A DNA stretch of 64,000 nucleotides, from NCBI RefSeq assembly GCF_013112225.1, contig NZ_JABFHI010000001.1, positions 1 to 64,000 of the forward strand. Reading direction: 5' to 3'. The notes beneath the pieces were generated by a model. That model saw only the letters and a program-made list of their open reading frames with translations. It was not told the DNA's origin and ran no database searches. A program made the position numbers and the translations under genes. Positions 51,072-61,560 of this stretch are shown here, one piece after another. Positions within the stretch are counted from its first letter, which is position 1; each line of letters starts with the position of its first letter. Source of the DNA: Vreelandella azerica (lineage in GTDB: Bacteria; Pseudomonadota; Gammaproteobacteria; Pseudomonadales; Halomonadaceae).

Positions 51072-52287
51072 TGTCCTTCGTCAACGCTCCAGTAGTTTAC
51101 AGTTGGGCGGTCCTCGTCGCCCTGATGCGCAGGAGGTCCGACTGAAAAAGCGCATGCAGCAGGTCTGCGAGGCAGACCGTGCCTGGTTGCTTACCAGCCA
51201 GCCTTTTACGGCCAAGCTGCTCATGCAGTTGCAGCTAGTCGCGGTGATCGATGACCGCTTACCCACCGCTGGCACAGACGGAGAAAGCATTTTCTTCAAT
51301 GCGGCTTTTATGGCGAATCGCACTGAGGCTGACCGCCGATTTATCCTTGCCCACGAAGTCTGGCACTGTGCGTTAGGACACCATCGCCGCCAGTTACAGC
51401 GTGATGTCGAGCGCTGGAATCATGCCTGCGATTATGAAGTCAACGCCCTACTGAAAGAGGCGTTGGGGCATTGCCCTCGGGATGCCTTGTTCAAGCGCCG
51501 TTTCAAAGGGCAGTCAGCAGAGCAGATCTATGCTCAGCTCAGCCAACAAGCACGTTTGCGCGGTCAAACGTTGGATGTTCACGATTTGCAGGGTGTTTTT
51601 CATGAATCGCCAATGTCTGTTAACGATCCAGACTTTGCGCCTCGCCCTGTCAGTGCTGAAAACGCCCGCGCCTGGCAACAGCGGCTGGTGGCCACGGCGC
51701 AGCAGGTCGAGCGTCAGCAGGGTGATTTACCCGGGTATATTGGCCGCCTGGTCACGCGGCTGCGTCAGCCGGTGATTCCGTGGCAGCAGGTGTTGGCGCA
51801 GTTCATCCATACCACCCTGAGTGGTAACCGCCAATGGCTGCCGCCGTCACGACGGCATGTGCATCGCGGATTGTATTTGCCCAGCCAGCGCAGCCAGTCG
51901 CTTTCCCTAGTGGTGGTGATTGATACCAGCGGTAGTTGCCAGGGAGACCTCCCCCATTTCATGAGTGAGTTGGGCGGAATCCTGGGCAGCTGTGATCGGG
52001 TCAGTCTGGAGGTCATCGAGTTTGATACCCGTATCACTCAGCGGCGCCTTCTGGATGAAGGCCAGTTGCAGGCGCTTCAAAACTGGCGCTGCCAGGGCGG
52101 TGGCGGCAGTGATATTCGGCCGGTATTTGAGGCGCTGACGGATTCGCCGCCCGAGCTGATGGTGGTGCTGACCGATGGCTACATATCGGCCCCGACACAG
52201 GCAGCACCTTATCCCGTGATCTGGTGCCTGACTGAGGACGGTCGTGCACCTGTTGAATGGGGAAATGCATTGCGTTTGTCTTCTTAA
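51064..52287 (+). CDS. Metallopeptidase-VWA protein (DUF2201 type)
   Basis: This protein of about 407 residues has an N-terminal peptidase-like domain with FILAHEVWHCALGHHRRQ (HExxH plus a later His). The segment RWNHACDYEVNALL gives an Asp that probably completes the site. The C-terminal VWA domain has the MIDAS pattern VVIDTSGSC, a Thr/Asp region in EFDTRITQ and GGGSDIRPVF. This fusion is the normal partner of MoxR ATPases of this lineage. Inference: the ATPase acts through the VWA domain to trigger or place the peptidase. An inactive half-length paralogue is encoded at 2024..2662. Confidence 0.85.
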   Translation: MPDVLRQRSSSLQLGGPRRPDAQEVRLKKRMQQVCEADRAWLLTSQPFTAKLLMQLQLVAVIDDRLPTAGTDGESIFFNAAFMANRTEADRRFILAHEVWHCALGHHRRQLQRDVERWNHACDYEVNALLKEALGHCPRDALFKRRFKGQSAEQIYAQLSQQARLRGQTLDVHDLQGVFHESPMSVNDPDFAPRPVSAENARAWQQRLVATAQQVERQQGDLPGYIGRLVTRLRQPVIPWQQVLAQFIHTTLSGNRQWLPPSRRHVHRGLYLPSQRSQSLSLVVVIDTSGSCQGDLPHFMSELGGILGSCDRVSLEVIEFDTRITQRRLLDEGQLQALQNWRCQGGGGSDIRPVFEALTDSPPELMVVLTDGYISAPTQAAPYPVIWCLTEDGRAPVEWGNALRLSS

Positions 52288-52315
52288 GATCTATATGACT
52301 TGCAGCATAAAAAAA

Positions 52316-52340
52316 GCCGCCAAGCGGTATTGCTGGCGGC
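52316..52340 (-). terminator. Hairpin terminator between convergent genes
   Basis: GCCGCCA (52316..52322) pairs with TGGCGGC (52334..52340). On the minus strand it is followed by a run of seven Ts, so it ends transcription of the HD-domain gene. It may also help stop the plus-strand MoxR-VWA transcript. Confidence 0.8.
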
Positions 52341-52362
52341 ATTTCAAGATTTTCAGTCGATG

Positions 52363-53313
52363 CTACAGAGGCAAAACATTCAGGTCCGGACGCCAAAATG
52401 CTTGATGACGGCTGCGCCTGAACCCCCAACCAGTATCTTGCTTGAAAACGCGCCGTTCGTTATCAGCCATGGCGCTTTGACCATCGGCATCACGAAGGTA
52501 GCGGGCTAGTGCCATGGCCGCAGGCTTACCATAACGTGCGCCAGGAGATGCTGCTGTCAGCATGTGGCGTAATGTCAACGAGAGTTCCCGTGCCTGTTTA
52601 TCAAGATAGGCAAAGCCTTCGGCGCAGGCTTCCAGTGTCAGGTCATCATGATGGCAGAGTTTCCAGGCAGCGTTCGGTTTTCCCTTTGAGTCATAGGTGA
52701 AGGTTTTACCGATGTCATGAAGTAACCCTGCGACAAAACATGTCTCTTGAAGGATACGCGGCTGAGCTGGATCGTTCAGGCGCAACATCGCGACGGTGTT
52801 ATTCGCAACTTCCAACGAATGCTGTAACAAGCCACCTGCATAGGCATGATGATTGTTGAGACTAGCAGGAGCGTTCAAGAAAGACTCCAGGCGATCCTGT
52901 TGCTCCAGTACGCGTTTTAGACATTCTTTCAGATGTACGGAGTTCAGCGATTGTGTTGTTGCGATTAACTGATCGAACGCTTCTGGAACAGGACAATAGA
53001 TCCGTGGCAGTGACTGGAGCGGTGTTAATGCCTGGATTTCATCAGACGCTGCTGCACGAAATTCCTGGATCATGAAGTGACCAGTGACTGATTTGACGCC
53101 GGTAGCGGTCACGTGATCCAGATGAGTGATACCTTCCGGCGGGGCTGTCAGGGTCAGGTTCAGCCAGGCGATATGATCACCCTGGCAATCACTCAGCCGC
53201 ACTTTCTGGAAAGGAGTGTTGGCGTCATCGAATATAGCCATTCTTCCCGTTAGCCGATAGGTGCCTGAAAATGAACGGGTCAGATGAGCAGGCAGGTGAT
53301 CATGCTTGGACAT
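52363..53313 (-). CDS. HD-domain protein, YhaM-like
   Basis: This protein of about 316 residues starts at ATG 53313, after GAGGAG, inside the end of the integrase gene. The N-terminal part looks like an OB fold (TYRLTGRMAIFDDANTPFQK). The HD domain has HHAYAGGLLQHSLEVANNTV, the metal-binding LLHDIGKT and a later HH. This combination matches YhaM/Cbf1-type 3'-5' exoribonucleases and related HD hydrolases. It is transcribed with the integrase and the small DNA-binding protein, so it may help the island process nucleic acid during excision or defence. Confidence 0.75.
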   Translation of the reverse strand: MSKHDHLPAHLTRSFSGTYRLTGRMAIFDDANTPFQKVRLSDCQGDHIAWLNLTLTAPPEGITHLDHVTATGVKSVTGHFMIQEFRAAASDEIQALTPLQSLPRIYCPVPEAFDQLIATTQSLNSVHLKECLKRVLEQQDRLESFLNAPASLNNHHAYAGGLLQHSLEVANNTVAMLRLNDPAQPRILQETCFVAGLLHDIGKTFTYDSKGKPNAAWKLCHHDDLTLEACAEGFAYLDKQARELSLTLRHMLTAASPGARYGKPAAMALARYLRDADGQSAMADNERRVFKQDTGWGFRRSRHQAFWRPDLNVLPL

Positions 53314-54536
53314 GGTCAGACTCCTCGGTAGATTGAACAGGGTCAGGGTTGCCCAGCAGACGCTCAAATGCAGAGCCGTCCATGCGCGTGGCATTCGGTA
53401 CGTAGCGTGAATACACTTTAAAAAGCATCTCTGTTGAGTTATGCCCAAGAATTCTGGCCACCCATTCCGGATTCTCCCCTGATGCCAGAAAAAGCGTCGC
53501 TGCTGTATGGCGTGTCTGATAGGGCCGGCGTTTGTTAAGGCCTAATGCTCTAAGCAGGGGATACCACACTCGCTTGGTCACGTTATTGTGATCCAGCGGT
53601 TGCCCTTTTGATTACAGAAGACGTAACCGCTTTGGTGGCCCGTCGCTTTGTATTGGGTCTTTAGCGCGTCGAACACCTGGCCGAACATGGGGATCTCACG
53701 TTGAGAGCCATCGGTTTTGGTGTACTCCGTCTGACCGTTGATCAGTGTTTCGCGGATCAGAATCTCACGCTTGGCGAAGTCAACGTGCTTCCATTTTAGA
53801 CCGTCAATTTCGCCGGTACGCATGCCAGTAAAAAAGCGTACTGTGTAATAGTTCCGATAGTCAGGGCGCACATTGTCAATAATGCGGTGTACCTCGCGTA
53901 GCGAAAAAGGCTCGATATGGGTTTTCTGCAGTTTTAGCGGTTTGATGTTCTTGTAAGTCGTTTCATACTCAAAACGCTCGGCGGCTTCATCCAGTATCAT
54001 GCGCAGGATAGCCAGGTGACTGTTGATGGTTTTGGGCGACAACGTGCCATTTGGGCCCCGTCCCCTTCGTTTTGCCAGCTTGGCGCGAAAGGCCATAATG
54101 TCTGCCTTTTTGATCTCACCGATAGGCTTTTTCCAAACGCAGGCAGCAGAGAGCTATCCAGAATTGAGGTGACATTGCGCACATGGGATGCCCGCCATTG
54201 AATCTTGCTTTCTTCAAGCCACTGTAAGGCGAATTCGCTGAAGAGGGGTGTGTCGACTAACGGTTGCGCAGGTGTGTCTGAGAGCTGCTGTGCTGCCGTT
54301 TTTTGAGATTCTTCGTCCAGCCCCAGCTTGCGCAGGTTTTTGCTATTTGGAAAAAATTCAGCGTAATCCAGGTCATCAAGCAAGATTTTTGCTTCAATCC
54401 TGGCAAGCAGACCTTCCACTTTTTGCGGTTAGCCGGTGTATCTTTCAGAGCTGTCTGTTCACGTAATCGCAGGCCTTTGTAGAAAAAAATCCAGATATAA
54501 TTTGCCTGTTTCTTTCCGTTGACGAACCTTACCCAT
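53300..54536 (-). CDS. Tyrosine integrase with DUF3596-type N terminus (frameshifted)
   Basis: About 410 residues after joining several shifts: T7 near 54484, A5 near 54425, A5 near 54130 and A4 near 53605. It starts MGKVRQRKETGKLYLDF, an arm-binding domain of the DUF3596 type. The catalytic core has RTGEIDGLKW (Arg), TRHTAATLF (Arg/His), ILGHNS (His) and the nucleophile Tyr in VYSRYVPN. It lies about 770 bases from the tRNA-fMet gene whose 3' end faces it, so it most likely integrates the island there. It overlaps the upstream small DNA-binding gene by eight bases. Confidence 0.85.
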
Positions 54537-54768
54537 GGCTGACACCTCCATTGGCCATTGGAATGGCAATATTGCTTTGTGCTGACTTCAGCATTTCTTT
54601 CTCAACGGCTTCCCAGAGAAAGAGGATCTTGCGGCGGCCAAAGGGCTTGATGTAGTGGGTACCCTCAAGCAAAACGCTATCTTTGAGTTGTTGGCGAATG
54701 GTTCGGCAGTCGTACTTGATCCGCTGAGCAAGCTCTTCGGTCGTAAGGTAGGTATATGATGATTCCAT
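54529..54768 (-). CDS. Small HTH protein, probable excisionase
   Basis: This 79-residue protein starts at ATG 54768 with GGAGG upstream. Its sequence TYLTTEELAQRIKYDCRTIR is a MerR/excisionase-type winged HTH, and HYIKPFGRRKILFLWEAVEK is the wing and following helix. The position directly before and overlapping the integrase is typical of recombination directionality factors. It is likely to bind near the attachment site to favour excision. Confidence 0.75.
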   Translation of the reverse strand: MESSYTYLTTEELAQRIKYDCRTIRQQLKDSVLLEGTHYIKPFGRRKILFLWEAVEKEMLKSAQSNIAIPMANGGVSHG

Positions 54769-54810
54769 CGAAAACCTCCAGAAGGAATGGTATTCTGCGT
54801 GGCTAAAAGG

Positions 54811-54851
54811 CATTCCGAGTATCAGAATGTCATCCTAAATAGCATTTTAGG
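54811..54851. promoter_or_regulatory. Probable operator region between excisionase and Cro/C1-type regulator
   Basis: Two inverted repeats lie in the divergent gap. They are CATTC...GAATG (54811..54829) and CCTAAA...TTTAGG (54834..54851). The ATTCTG half-site recurs near 54790 and 54890. They differ from the CGACAT palindrome, so recombination genes are probably controlled by the adjacent regulator, separately from the island cargo. Confidence 0.5.
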
Positions 54852-54917
54852 CAGCAAAATATCATTTGCAAGCTTTTTTGCCATTCTGGATGACAAAAAG
54901 TTTTCCAGGAGGTTTTG

Positions 54918-55124
54918 ATGGTTCGTTGTCACTTGGCGCGCTTGATGGGAGAGCGCAAGATGAAAATTGTTGATGTTGCCCGTGAGACGGGGCTGAATCG
55001 AAATACAGTAACGCTTCTGTATAAAGAAACTGCTCAGCGTATTGAGTTGGATGCGCTGGATAAGTTATGCAAATTATTCAACTGTGAAGTCGGAGACTTG
55101 CTTGAGTTTCATGAGGACCGTTGA
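54918..55124 (+). CDS. Cro/C1-family (XRE) transcriptional regulator
   Basis: This 68-residue protein is a single HTH domain (HLARLMGERKMKIVDVARET, then GLNRNTVTLLYKE) ending in the pattern LCKLFNCEVGDLLEF, typical of short XRE regulators. ATG 54918 follows AGGAGG by five bases. It is divergent from the excisionase-integrase genes and likely represses or switches them, comparable to phage Cro/CI control. Confidence 0.85.
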   Translation: MVRCHLARLMGERKMKIVDVARETGLNRNTVTLLYKETAQRIELDALDKLCKLFNCEVGDLLEFHEDR

Positions 55125-55263
55125 TAGGGAAGTGGCAATTAAACGTTTTTTAGAGTCGCCTGACGGTCACAGGCAAAATATTTTTGATAGGCGAGAATTT
55201 CAAAAGTGGCACATATATGTCACAGATGTGTCACAGGAAGTTAGCCTGATAACAAACACAAAA

Positions 55264-55294
55264 AAGGCAGATCAGTAAGTGACTGATCTGCCTT
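55264..55294 (-). terminator. Rho-independent terminator of tRNA-fMet
   Basis: A perfect 13-bp stem (AAGGCAGATCAGT with ACTGATCTGCCTT) and a five-base loop. On the minus strand it is followed by a T run. It lies ten bases past the tRNA 3' end. Confidence 0.9.
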
Positions 55295-55303
55295 ATAAAA
55301 TAT

Positions 55304-55380
<77 letters not shown>

Positions 55381-55394
55381 TCAACGTGTTGCGT

Positions 55395-55422
55395 ATTCTA
55401 CGTATTTATACGCCCACGTCAA
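55395..55422 (-). promoter_or_regulatory. Promoter of tRNA-fMet
   Basis: On the minus strand, -35 TTGACG (55422..55417) and -10 TAGAAT (55400..55395) are separated by 16 bases. Transcription would start about eight bases before the tRNA. Confidence 0.75.
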
Positions 55423-55752
55423 GTAGCGATTACCAACTTTTGCCTTATAGGCGTATTCGTCATAGTGCTGCAACATGGTCGATGTTAAAACTGCTTAATA
55501 TATTTGTCCGTTTTCGAGCCTGGTATTGCCACGTCAGATTTTTTGCCTGGATTGTTAAACGGTTGAATAAAGCGGGTGCGGTGTCCTCATGATAAAGTTG
55601 ACGGTATCACCGTGGCTCCTGTTAGGTTATAGCTGTCGGCATGCCTTAGACCAACAACTGCAATCGAGCATGCCGCAGATTCTGGCGCATATGCGCTTAC
55701 CCACAATGGCTTGCTATATATGCTGCAACGTAAATCAAGCCATTTGTAATTT
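55423..55752. other. Intergenic stretch upstream of phaB
   Basis: No gene supported. Short frames here lack ribosome binding sites and family resemblance. It marks the change from island to chromosome. Confidence 0.6.
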
Positions 55753-55766
55753 CAGGGAGGTAGTCA

Positions 55767-56513
55767 ATGGCCAATCAAGCCCCCGTCGCCTGGGTAACTG
55801 GTGGAACCGGTGGTATCGGTTCAGCAATCTGTCGTTCGCTGGCTGATGCTGGTTACCAGGTAGTTGCCGGGTATCATAATCCCGAGAAAGCCAAAACGTG
55901 GTTGGAAGATCAGCAGGCAAACGGTTATCAGAATATCGCGCTTTCCGGCGTTGATCTTGCTGATTTTGATGCGTGCATTGAAGGCGCTCGCGCTATTGAA
56001 GCAGAACACGGCCCTATCAGTGTGCTGGTCAACTGTGCGGGTATTACCCGTGATGGCACCATGAAAAAGATGTCTCATGAGCAATGGAGCGAGGTAATCG
56101 ATACCAACCTCAACAGCGTTTTCAACACGTGTCGTGGTGTGATTGAAAGCATGTTGGGTGAAGGCTACGGTCGTATTATTAATATTTCGTCGGTTAATGG
56201 CCGTAAAGGGCAGTTTGGCCAGGCGAACTATGCCGCAGCAAAAGCAGGCATGCACGGTTTGACCATGTCGCTGGCACAGGAGACGGCCACCAAGGGCATT
56301 ACCGTCAACACCATTTCGCCCGGCTATATCGCAACCGATATGATAATGAAAATTCCCGAGAAGGTGCGCGAAGCTATTCGTGAGACCATTCCGGTGAAAC
56401 GCTACGGCACGCCAGAAGAAATTGGTCGTCTGGTAACTTTCCTGGCCGATAAGGAGTCAGGCTTTATCACCGGTGCCAACATCGATATCAACGGCGGTCA
56501 GTTCATGGGTTAA
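55767..56513 (+). CDS. phaB: Acetoacetyl-CoA reductase (short-chain dehydrogenase)
   Basis: This 248-residue protein has the nucleotide-binding WVTGGTGGIGSAICRS and the catalytic Ser and Tyr-x3-Lys in INISSVNGRKGQ and YAAAKAGMHG. Another feature is VNTISPGYIATDMI. The sequence is closer to PhaB/PhbB than to FabG in length and in motifs such as TCRGVIESM. It would make (R)-3-hydroxybutyryl-CoA for polyhydroxyalkanoate with NADPH. It starts after AGGGAGG and ends at a strong terminator. It is a stand-alone gene here, the first clear chromosomal gene right of the tRNA. Confidence 0.85.
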   Translation: MANQAPVAWVTGGTGGIGSAICRSLADAGYQVVAGYHNPEKAKTWLEDQQANGYQNIALSGVDLADFDACIEGARAIEAEHGPISVLVNCAGITRDGTMKKMSHEQWSEVIDTNLNSVFNTCRGVIESMLGEGYGRIINISSVNGRKGQFGQANYAAAKAGMHGLTMSLAQETATKGITVNTISPGYIATDMIMKIPEKVREAIRETIPVKRYGTPEEIGRLVTFLADKESGFITGANIDINGGQFMG

Positions 56514-56575
56514 TTGATAGAATAACCATGGCAACGTCGGTTATCAGGGTGCGTTGAACGAACCCGGTAACCAAA

Positions 56576-56605
56576 CAGAACGGGAGGCTTTTGCCTCCCG
56601 TTCTG
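56576..56605 (+). terminator. Rho-independent terminator after phaB
   Basis: A perfect 13-bp stem CAGAACGGGAGGC / GCCTCCCGTTCTG with loop TTTT, followed by a short T run. Confidence 0.9.
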
Positions 56606-56682
56606 CTGTGTTTTTAATGGCATTGTTTTTAATGGTATTGTTTGCGTGGCTATCTACGGCGTGGGCCGATGCCGGTGTGCTC

Positions 56683-59512
56683 TCAGTGCGGTGGGAGCGG
56701 CGACAGGCGGCTTAGCAGATCATCAAGCTCGTTGATATCAGCCTGCCACAGCGAGCGCGGCATGGGGCCTAGTGCGAGCAAGGAGGAGAGAACGGAAATG
56801 AGTTCTTCTTCCTGGCTGCGTTCCTGTTGAAGGCCATCATTCAGGCGCTCTACCTGAATGGCCAATCTTAGCGGCTCATCGCTTTGCTTGACGCGGCCAA
56901 GAGCAAGTAGTGAAAGATGCACACGTAACCGCGCAAGCTCGTCTTTCAGCTGTTGTGTTTCGGGAGCGCTTGCTGTGGCCTGACGCCTCTTCTCATTACG
57001 CTTTAGATGCGCAGGTTTAAATTCATCAGGCAGGGGGTATCCAGTACGTCATTGGCATTGACGTCGGTGCCAGCCGCTGAGTGTTCAAGCACTGCCTGGT
57101 CAGCGTCCAGGTGTGCGCTAACGAGCGGCAGAATGGCCTGCCACTGCTGCACCCGAGCGGCTAATTTGAGGCGTTCCAGGCGTTCACGGCGAGCGCGGAC
57201 AATACCACTCAGGCGCTTTTGCATGCCATCGCTGCGTCTATTGCGGGGGAGCGGTTCCAGCGCTGCCGCCTCGGCCAGAAAAGCTTCCAGCTTAGTGAGG
57301 TCGTCTGCATGGTTGGGCTGCCAGGCATCCATACGCTCAACCAGGGCCTGCATGTCGTCCAGGCGCTGCTGTTGGCGGGAAACCTGCTCGCTTTTTTGGG
57401 CGTCTCTTTGGGCAAAAAGCTGGTCGCAGGCTTGGCGGAAGGTTTTCCACAGTAGCTGTTCCTGGCCTTTTGGCGCCCTCCCCAGGTTACGCCACTGTTG
57501 CTGCAATGTTTTGGCTTGGCGGGTGCGTTCGGCAATCGGCGTGTCTTCCTGCTGGGTGAGCGCTTGAGCCTGCTCTACCAGCGCCTGCTTCTGGTCAGCG
57601 ATTGCTTGTGCGCGGTCATCAATCAGCGCCTGCAGCCGGTGGCGCACCTTACCGAAGCGGCGGCCGATCTGCTCGGCATCTTCACGGGGAACGGGGAGTA
57701 GTGCCGCCATTGTTGCCGTGCTTTATCGCGAATTTCACGCAATACGTCAGGGTCGGCATCATCAGCAGGCTGTTCAAGCAAGGCCTCAAGCTGCTCACAC
57801 ATGGCGATACGCGCTGCCAGATTGATCTGACGTTCTTTTGCAAGCTGTTCCCGCCAGGGTTTGAGCCGCTCGTGAATGCGGTCTGAGGCGCTACGAAAGC
57901 GGGTGGATAGTTCGCGGTTGGCGGCAGCGTCACCGAGTGATTTCCACTCCTTAACCAGCTGGCGGTGATGTTGATCCAGCGCGGTTTCCGCCATGTGCTG
58001 GTCATCGGCGAGCGCTTCGATGCTTTCGCACAACTGTAAGCGTTTGGGGCCAGCGACAAAGCCACGCCAGTCACGCAGTTCCGCCAGGCGCGCACCAAGA
58101 TGCTTGAAGCGTGATGCAAGCGGTTTGGCTGAGGCATGCTCAAGGGCGTCGATACTGGGTTTGATCCGCTGGTGCAAACGGCTGGCACTTTTGAAGGAGC
58201 CGCGTTCAAGCAGACTTTCCAGGTTATCGAGTTCTTTATTCAGCGTTTCCAGTGAGCCTGCGTTCAGTGCGTCCTGATCATGCTTGGGCGTGCGGTTTTC
58301 TGCCTGAGTTGCCAGCGCTGCCTTGGCTTCCTGCATCAAGGCCGGAGAAGGTAGCGTCTCGGGCCAGCGGCAGGCATTGAGGTGCTGGCGCAGGCTGGGC
58401 GTCTGGTTATCTGCCAGCGCCTGTTCCAGTAAGGGGGCGTATGCCTCCCAGCGTTCCCAGGCATTGATGACCTGTTCATAATGCTTGATAGCATCGGCAT
58501 GCCGCAGGCGAAGGCCGTCGCTGCTTGGGTAGCTGTCTGCCAGGGTCTGCCAGCGCTGGGTAAACAGGCGATACTGGGCGCGCAGGCTATCAATATCCTG
58601 CTCGTTCAGAGCTTCACTTTGTTGCAATCCTTCGAGACTTTCTTCGAGGCCTTCCAATAACTGTTCGCGGGTTTCTTCTGCTTCTGCTTGTTGCTGCTCT
58701 TGATGAAGCCGCTCGCGTTCTTTGGCATCGTGGTCGTGGAGGATCTTCTGGCAGGCGAGCAGGGCATCATGATAGCGCTTTTCCTGAGTAGCATCAGGCG
58801 CCTTTTCTACCTGCTGCCATTCACGTTCGAGGTGACGTAGTCGACCGCTGTAAAGTGGCTCCCAAGGGCGTTTGGCCTGCTGTTCCAGAGCGTGGAGAAT
58901 ATCTTCGCGCTTTTGATGTTGGTTCTTTTCCCATTCAGTGTCTTCTTTTAGCGCATTAAGCCGATCACGAGCCAGGCGCATGACCTGGCGGTCGCGCTGG
59001 GATTCCTTGAGCAGCCGTCTTAAACCCTGCTCGCTGGCAACACGCTCTGCTGCGCGATGACGGACGGCAACAACGCCATTGTGGCAAGCCTGTTGGATGA
59101 TATCATCCTCATCCTGTAGCTTCTCGAGTGCGGCAAGGCGCAGGTCGAGGTTGTCACCGGCATGAGCGACAGCGTGCAGGAGCCGAGTGTCAGCGACCTG
59201 CTCGAGATGGTGGTGGCGCTCGCTCAGTTCAATCTGGCCGCGTTCTCCACTCAGGCGTTGGGCGGTTGCTTCAAACCAGGCGCTTTCGTCGCTGTGTTGG
59301 GCATAGCCTGCCAGCAGGCCGGCAAGGTCATTCAAGGCACATAAAGCGGCCAGACGAATACCTGGGTCAGTGTCTTGTGCAAGTGCCTTGAGCGTCTGTT
59401 GATGGTCGGGCTGTGTCGGGTCCAGGCGAGCAAGCGCCTGGCGGCGTATCTCTGGGTCGGGGTGTTGCCACCGGGGAGCAAAAAGCGTCGTAACAGTCCG
59501 TGCATGGATCAT
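56683..59512 (-). CDS. DUF349-domain protein (frameshifted)
   Basis: About 940 residues after joining two shifts (near 57705 and a C5 run near 57046). The N terminus has HEAT-like repeats (PDPEIRRQALARLDPT, DPGIRLAALCALNDLAG). Repeated helical DUF349 units follow, seen as WRGFVAGPKRLQL, W...LPLV and FRSASDRIHERLKPWREQ. DUF349 proteins are large coiled-coil proteins common in gammaproteobacteria; their role is unclear. It is divergent from minC. Breaks in an otherwise coherent chromosomal gene support sequence errors. Confidence 0.8.
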
Positions 59513-59715
59513 CCTGAGTCGAGTGCCTAGCGTTAAAAAAGTTTAGCGCAAGCGTTTTGCGGTTGCAGTCGCCTGCACTGTCGCTTAGCTTTATCTATTA
59601 TGTAGACGGGGTTTGTGAAGATGTGCCACCGTCAGGGTGTTTTCTACTATCTATTACATTCTATCTATTTTACCTGATCTAGGTGCGAATCTGGTCAAGT
59701 TACGGAGTTTCGGCC

Positions 59716-60503
59716 ATGAGCCTTAAAGCGGATACGGCCGACGTGGCCTTTACTTTTAAAGGCGGTATGCTGCCCATGACAGTTATGGAGTTGAGCAGCG
59801 CCGATCCCGAGCTAATTCGCCAGCAACTTCAGGGCAAGCTGGCTCAGTCACCGGCTTTTTTCAGCATACACCTGTTGTGCTTAGTGTGGAAAAGCTGGGT
59901 GCCCCCAATCTGGCATTAGAGCGTATCTGTGCCGTTTGCCGCGAACATAAATTGCTTCCGGTGGCTGTGCGTGGCGGTACAGACCCTGTGCGTCAGTCAG
60001 CTTGGGCGCTGGGGCTTGGCTGGTTTGCACCGGTTGAGGGTGAACGCGCTCGGCGTCTGGCAAGCGTTGAAGTGGACGCAGCAGTGGAATCTCAAGCAGC
60101 TGACGACTCTGAGGCGGAAGACCCCACTACCAAACAGTCACAGGGTGTAGCGCAAGATCCTGTTGCAGGACAGGATGCTACGCGGCTTTATCGCGGCACG
60201 GTGCGTTCAGGCCAGCAGGTCAGTGCCGCCGATGGTGACTTGATCGTGATTGGGGCCGTCAATGCAGGGGCTGAAGTGTTGGCAGGCGGTAGTATTCATA
60301 TCTATGGTCCGCTGCGAGGGCGTGCGCTGGCGGGTATCCACGGTAATTTGTCCGCTGGTATCTATTGCCGCGAACTTAAAGCGGAATTGCTCTCAGTAGC
60401 GGGTAATTACAAGCGTCTTGAAGATGTTGATTCACGTTTGTTGGGTGGGCCAGCCCAAGTTCATTACACCAACGAGCAGCTTGAAATCAAACCGCTTGTA
60501 TGA
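59716..60503 (+). CDS. minC: Septum-site inhibitor MinC (frameshifted)
   Basis: About 262 residues. It starts MSLKADTADVAFTFKGGMLP at ATG 59716 after ACGGAG. The N domain inhibits FtsZ. The C-terminal beta-helix has TRLYRGTVRSGQQV, GDLIVIGAVNAGAEV and GSIHIYGPLRGRALAG. The frame shifts at a T6 run near 59857; one extra T gives AFFQHTPVVLSVEKLG, which restores the family sequence. It is followed by minD and minE in the usual order. A break in this division gene is best explained as a base-calling error. Confidence 0.9.
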
Positions 60504-60739
60504 TGGACAGCATTTCATATGGATTTATATTGGGTATTGATTCACGTTATACCGTATTCAGCTGGAGGGCTATAACGTAATATAGGCTGTAATATTCAGG
60601 TCTCTGGTGCTGTAAGCCACAATTTTTTGCGCGTGACAGAGAGGAAGGCAATCTTAGTATTACCGAGCCGTTTATGGACGCAAATGATGGAATAGCGTCA
60701 GTGCGCCAACGGCACACGATATTAAAAAGGATGGGTATC

Positions 60740-61560
60740 TTGGCCAAAGTCATTGTAGTTACTTCAGGTAAGGGCGGTGTAGGCAAAACGACTAGTGCCG
60801 CTGCCATTTCGACAGGCCTTGCGATGCGCGGCAAGAAAACCGTGGTCATCGATTTTGATGTTGGGCTGCGTAATCTGGATTTGATTATGGGCTGCGAGCG
60901 TCGCGTCGTCTATGACCTGGTGAATGTCATTCAGGGCGAAGCGGGCCTTAATCAGGCACTGATCCGCGATAAGCGAGTTGAAAACCTGTTTATTCTCCCG
61001 GCCTCGCAAACCCGGGATAAAGAGGCGTTAACCCAGGAAGGCGTCAAGGAGGTACTGGAAAAGCTCAGGGAGGAGTTTGATTTTATTATCTGTGATTCCC
61101 CAGCGGGGATCGAACGTGGTGCCCAATTGGCAATGTATTTTGCTGATGAAGCCGTTGTGGTGACTAATCCGGAAGTATCTTCAGTACGTGACTCTGACCG
61201 CATACTTGGTTTGCTGGCATCAAAAACCCAGCGCGCCGAACAGGCCAGTGACCCGGTTCGCGAGCATCTGCTGATTACCCGTTATAATCCGGATCGTGTG
61301 ACCAGTGGTGATATGCTGACTCTTGAAGATATCCGCGAAATCCTGGCGATTGAACTTTTGGGGTTGATTCCCGAGTCTGAAGCGGTCCTCCGAGCCTCTA
61401 ATCAGGGAGTGCCGGTCATTCATGAGAGTGCCAGCGATGCAGGAATGGCCTATCTCGATACTGTGTCGCGTCTGCTCGGTGAAGACGTACCTTTACGTTT
61501 CCACCAGGCCAGTAAAAAGGCTTGCTGACACGCATGTTCGGAGGAGGGAGTCGTCGATGA
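60740..61560 (+). CDS. minD: Septum-site ATPase MinD (frameshifted at 3' end)
   Basis: About 273 residues, closely like E. coli MinD. It has the deviant Walker [35 protein letters not shown], and the switch region [12 protein letters not shown] prefer the TTG at 60740, which gives [10 protein letters not shown] after AAGGA; ATG 60731 touches the binding site. The written frame ends at 61528 with KKAC. One added G near 61520 continues it as [15 protein letters not shown], the membrane-targeting helix, to a stop at 61558..61560 that overlaps minE (ATGA). So the true gene is probably intact. Confidence 0.9.
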
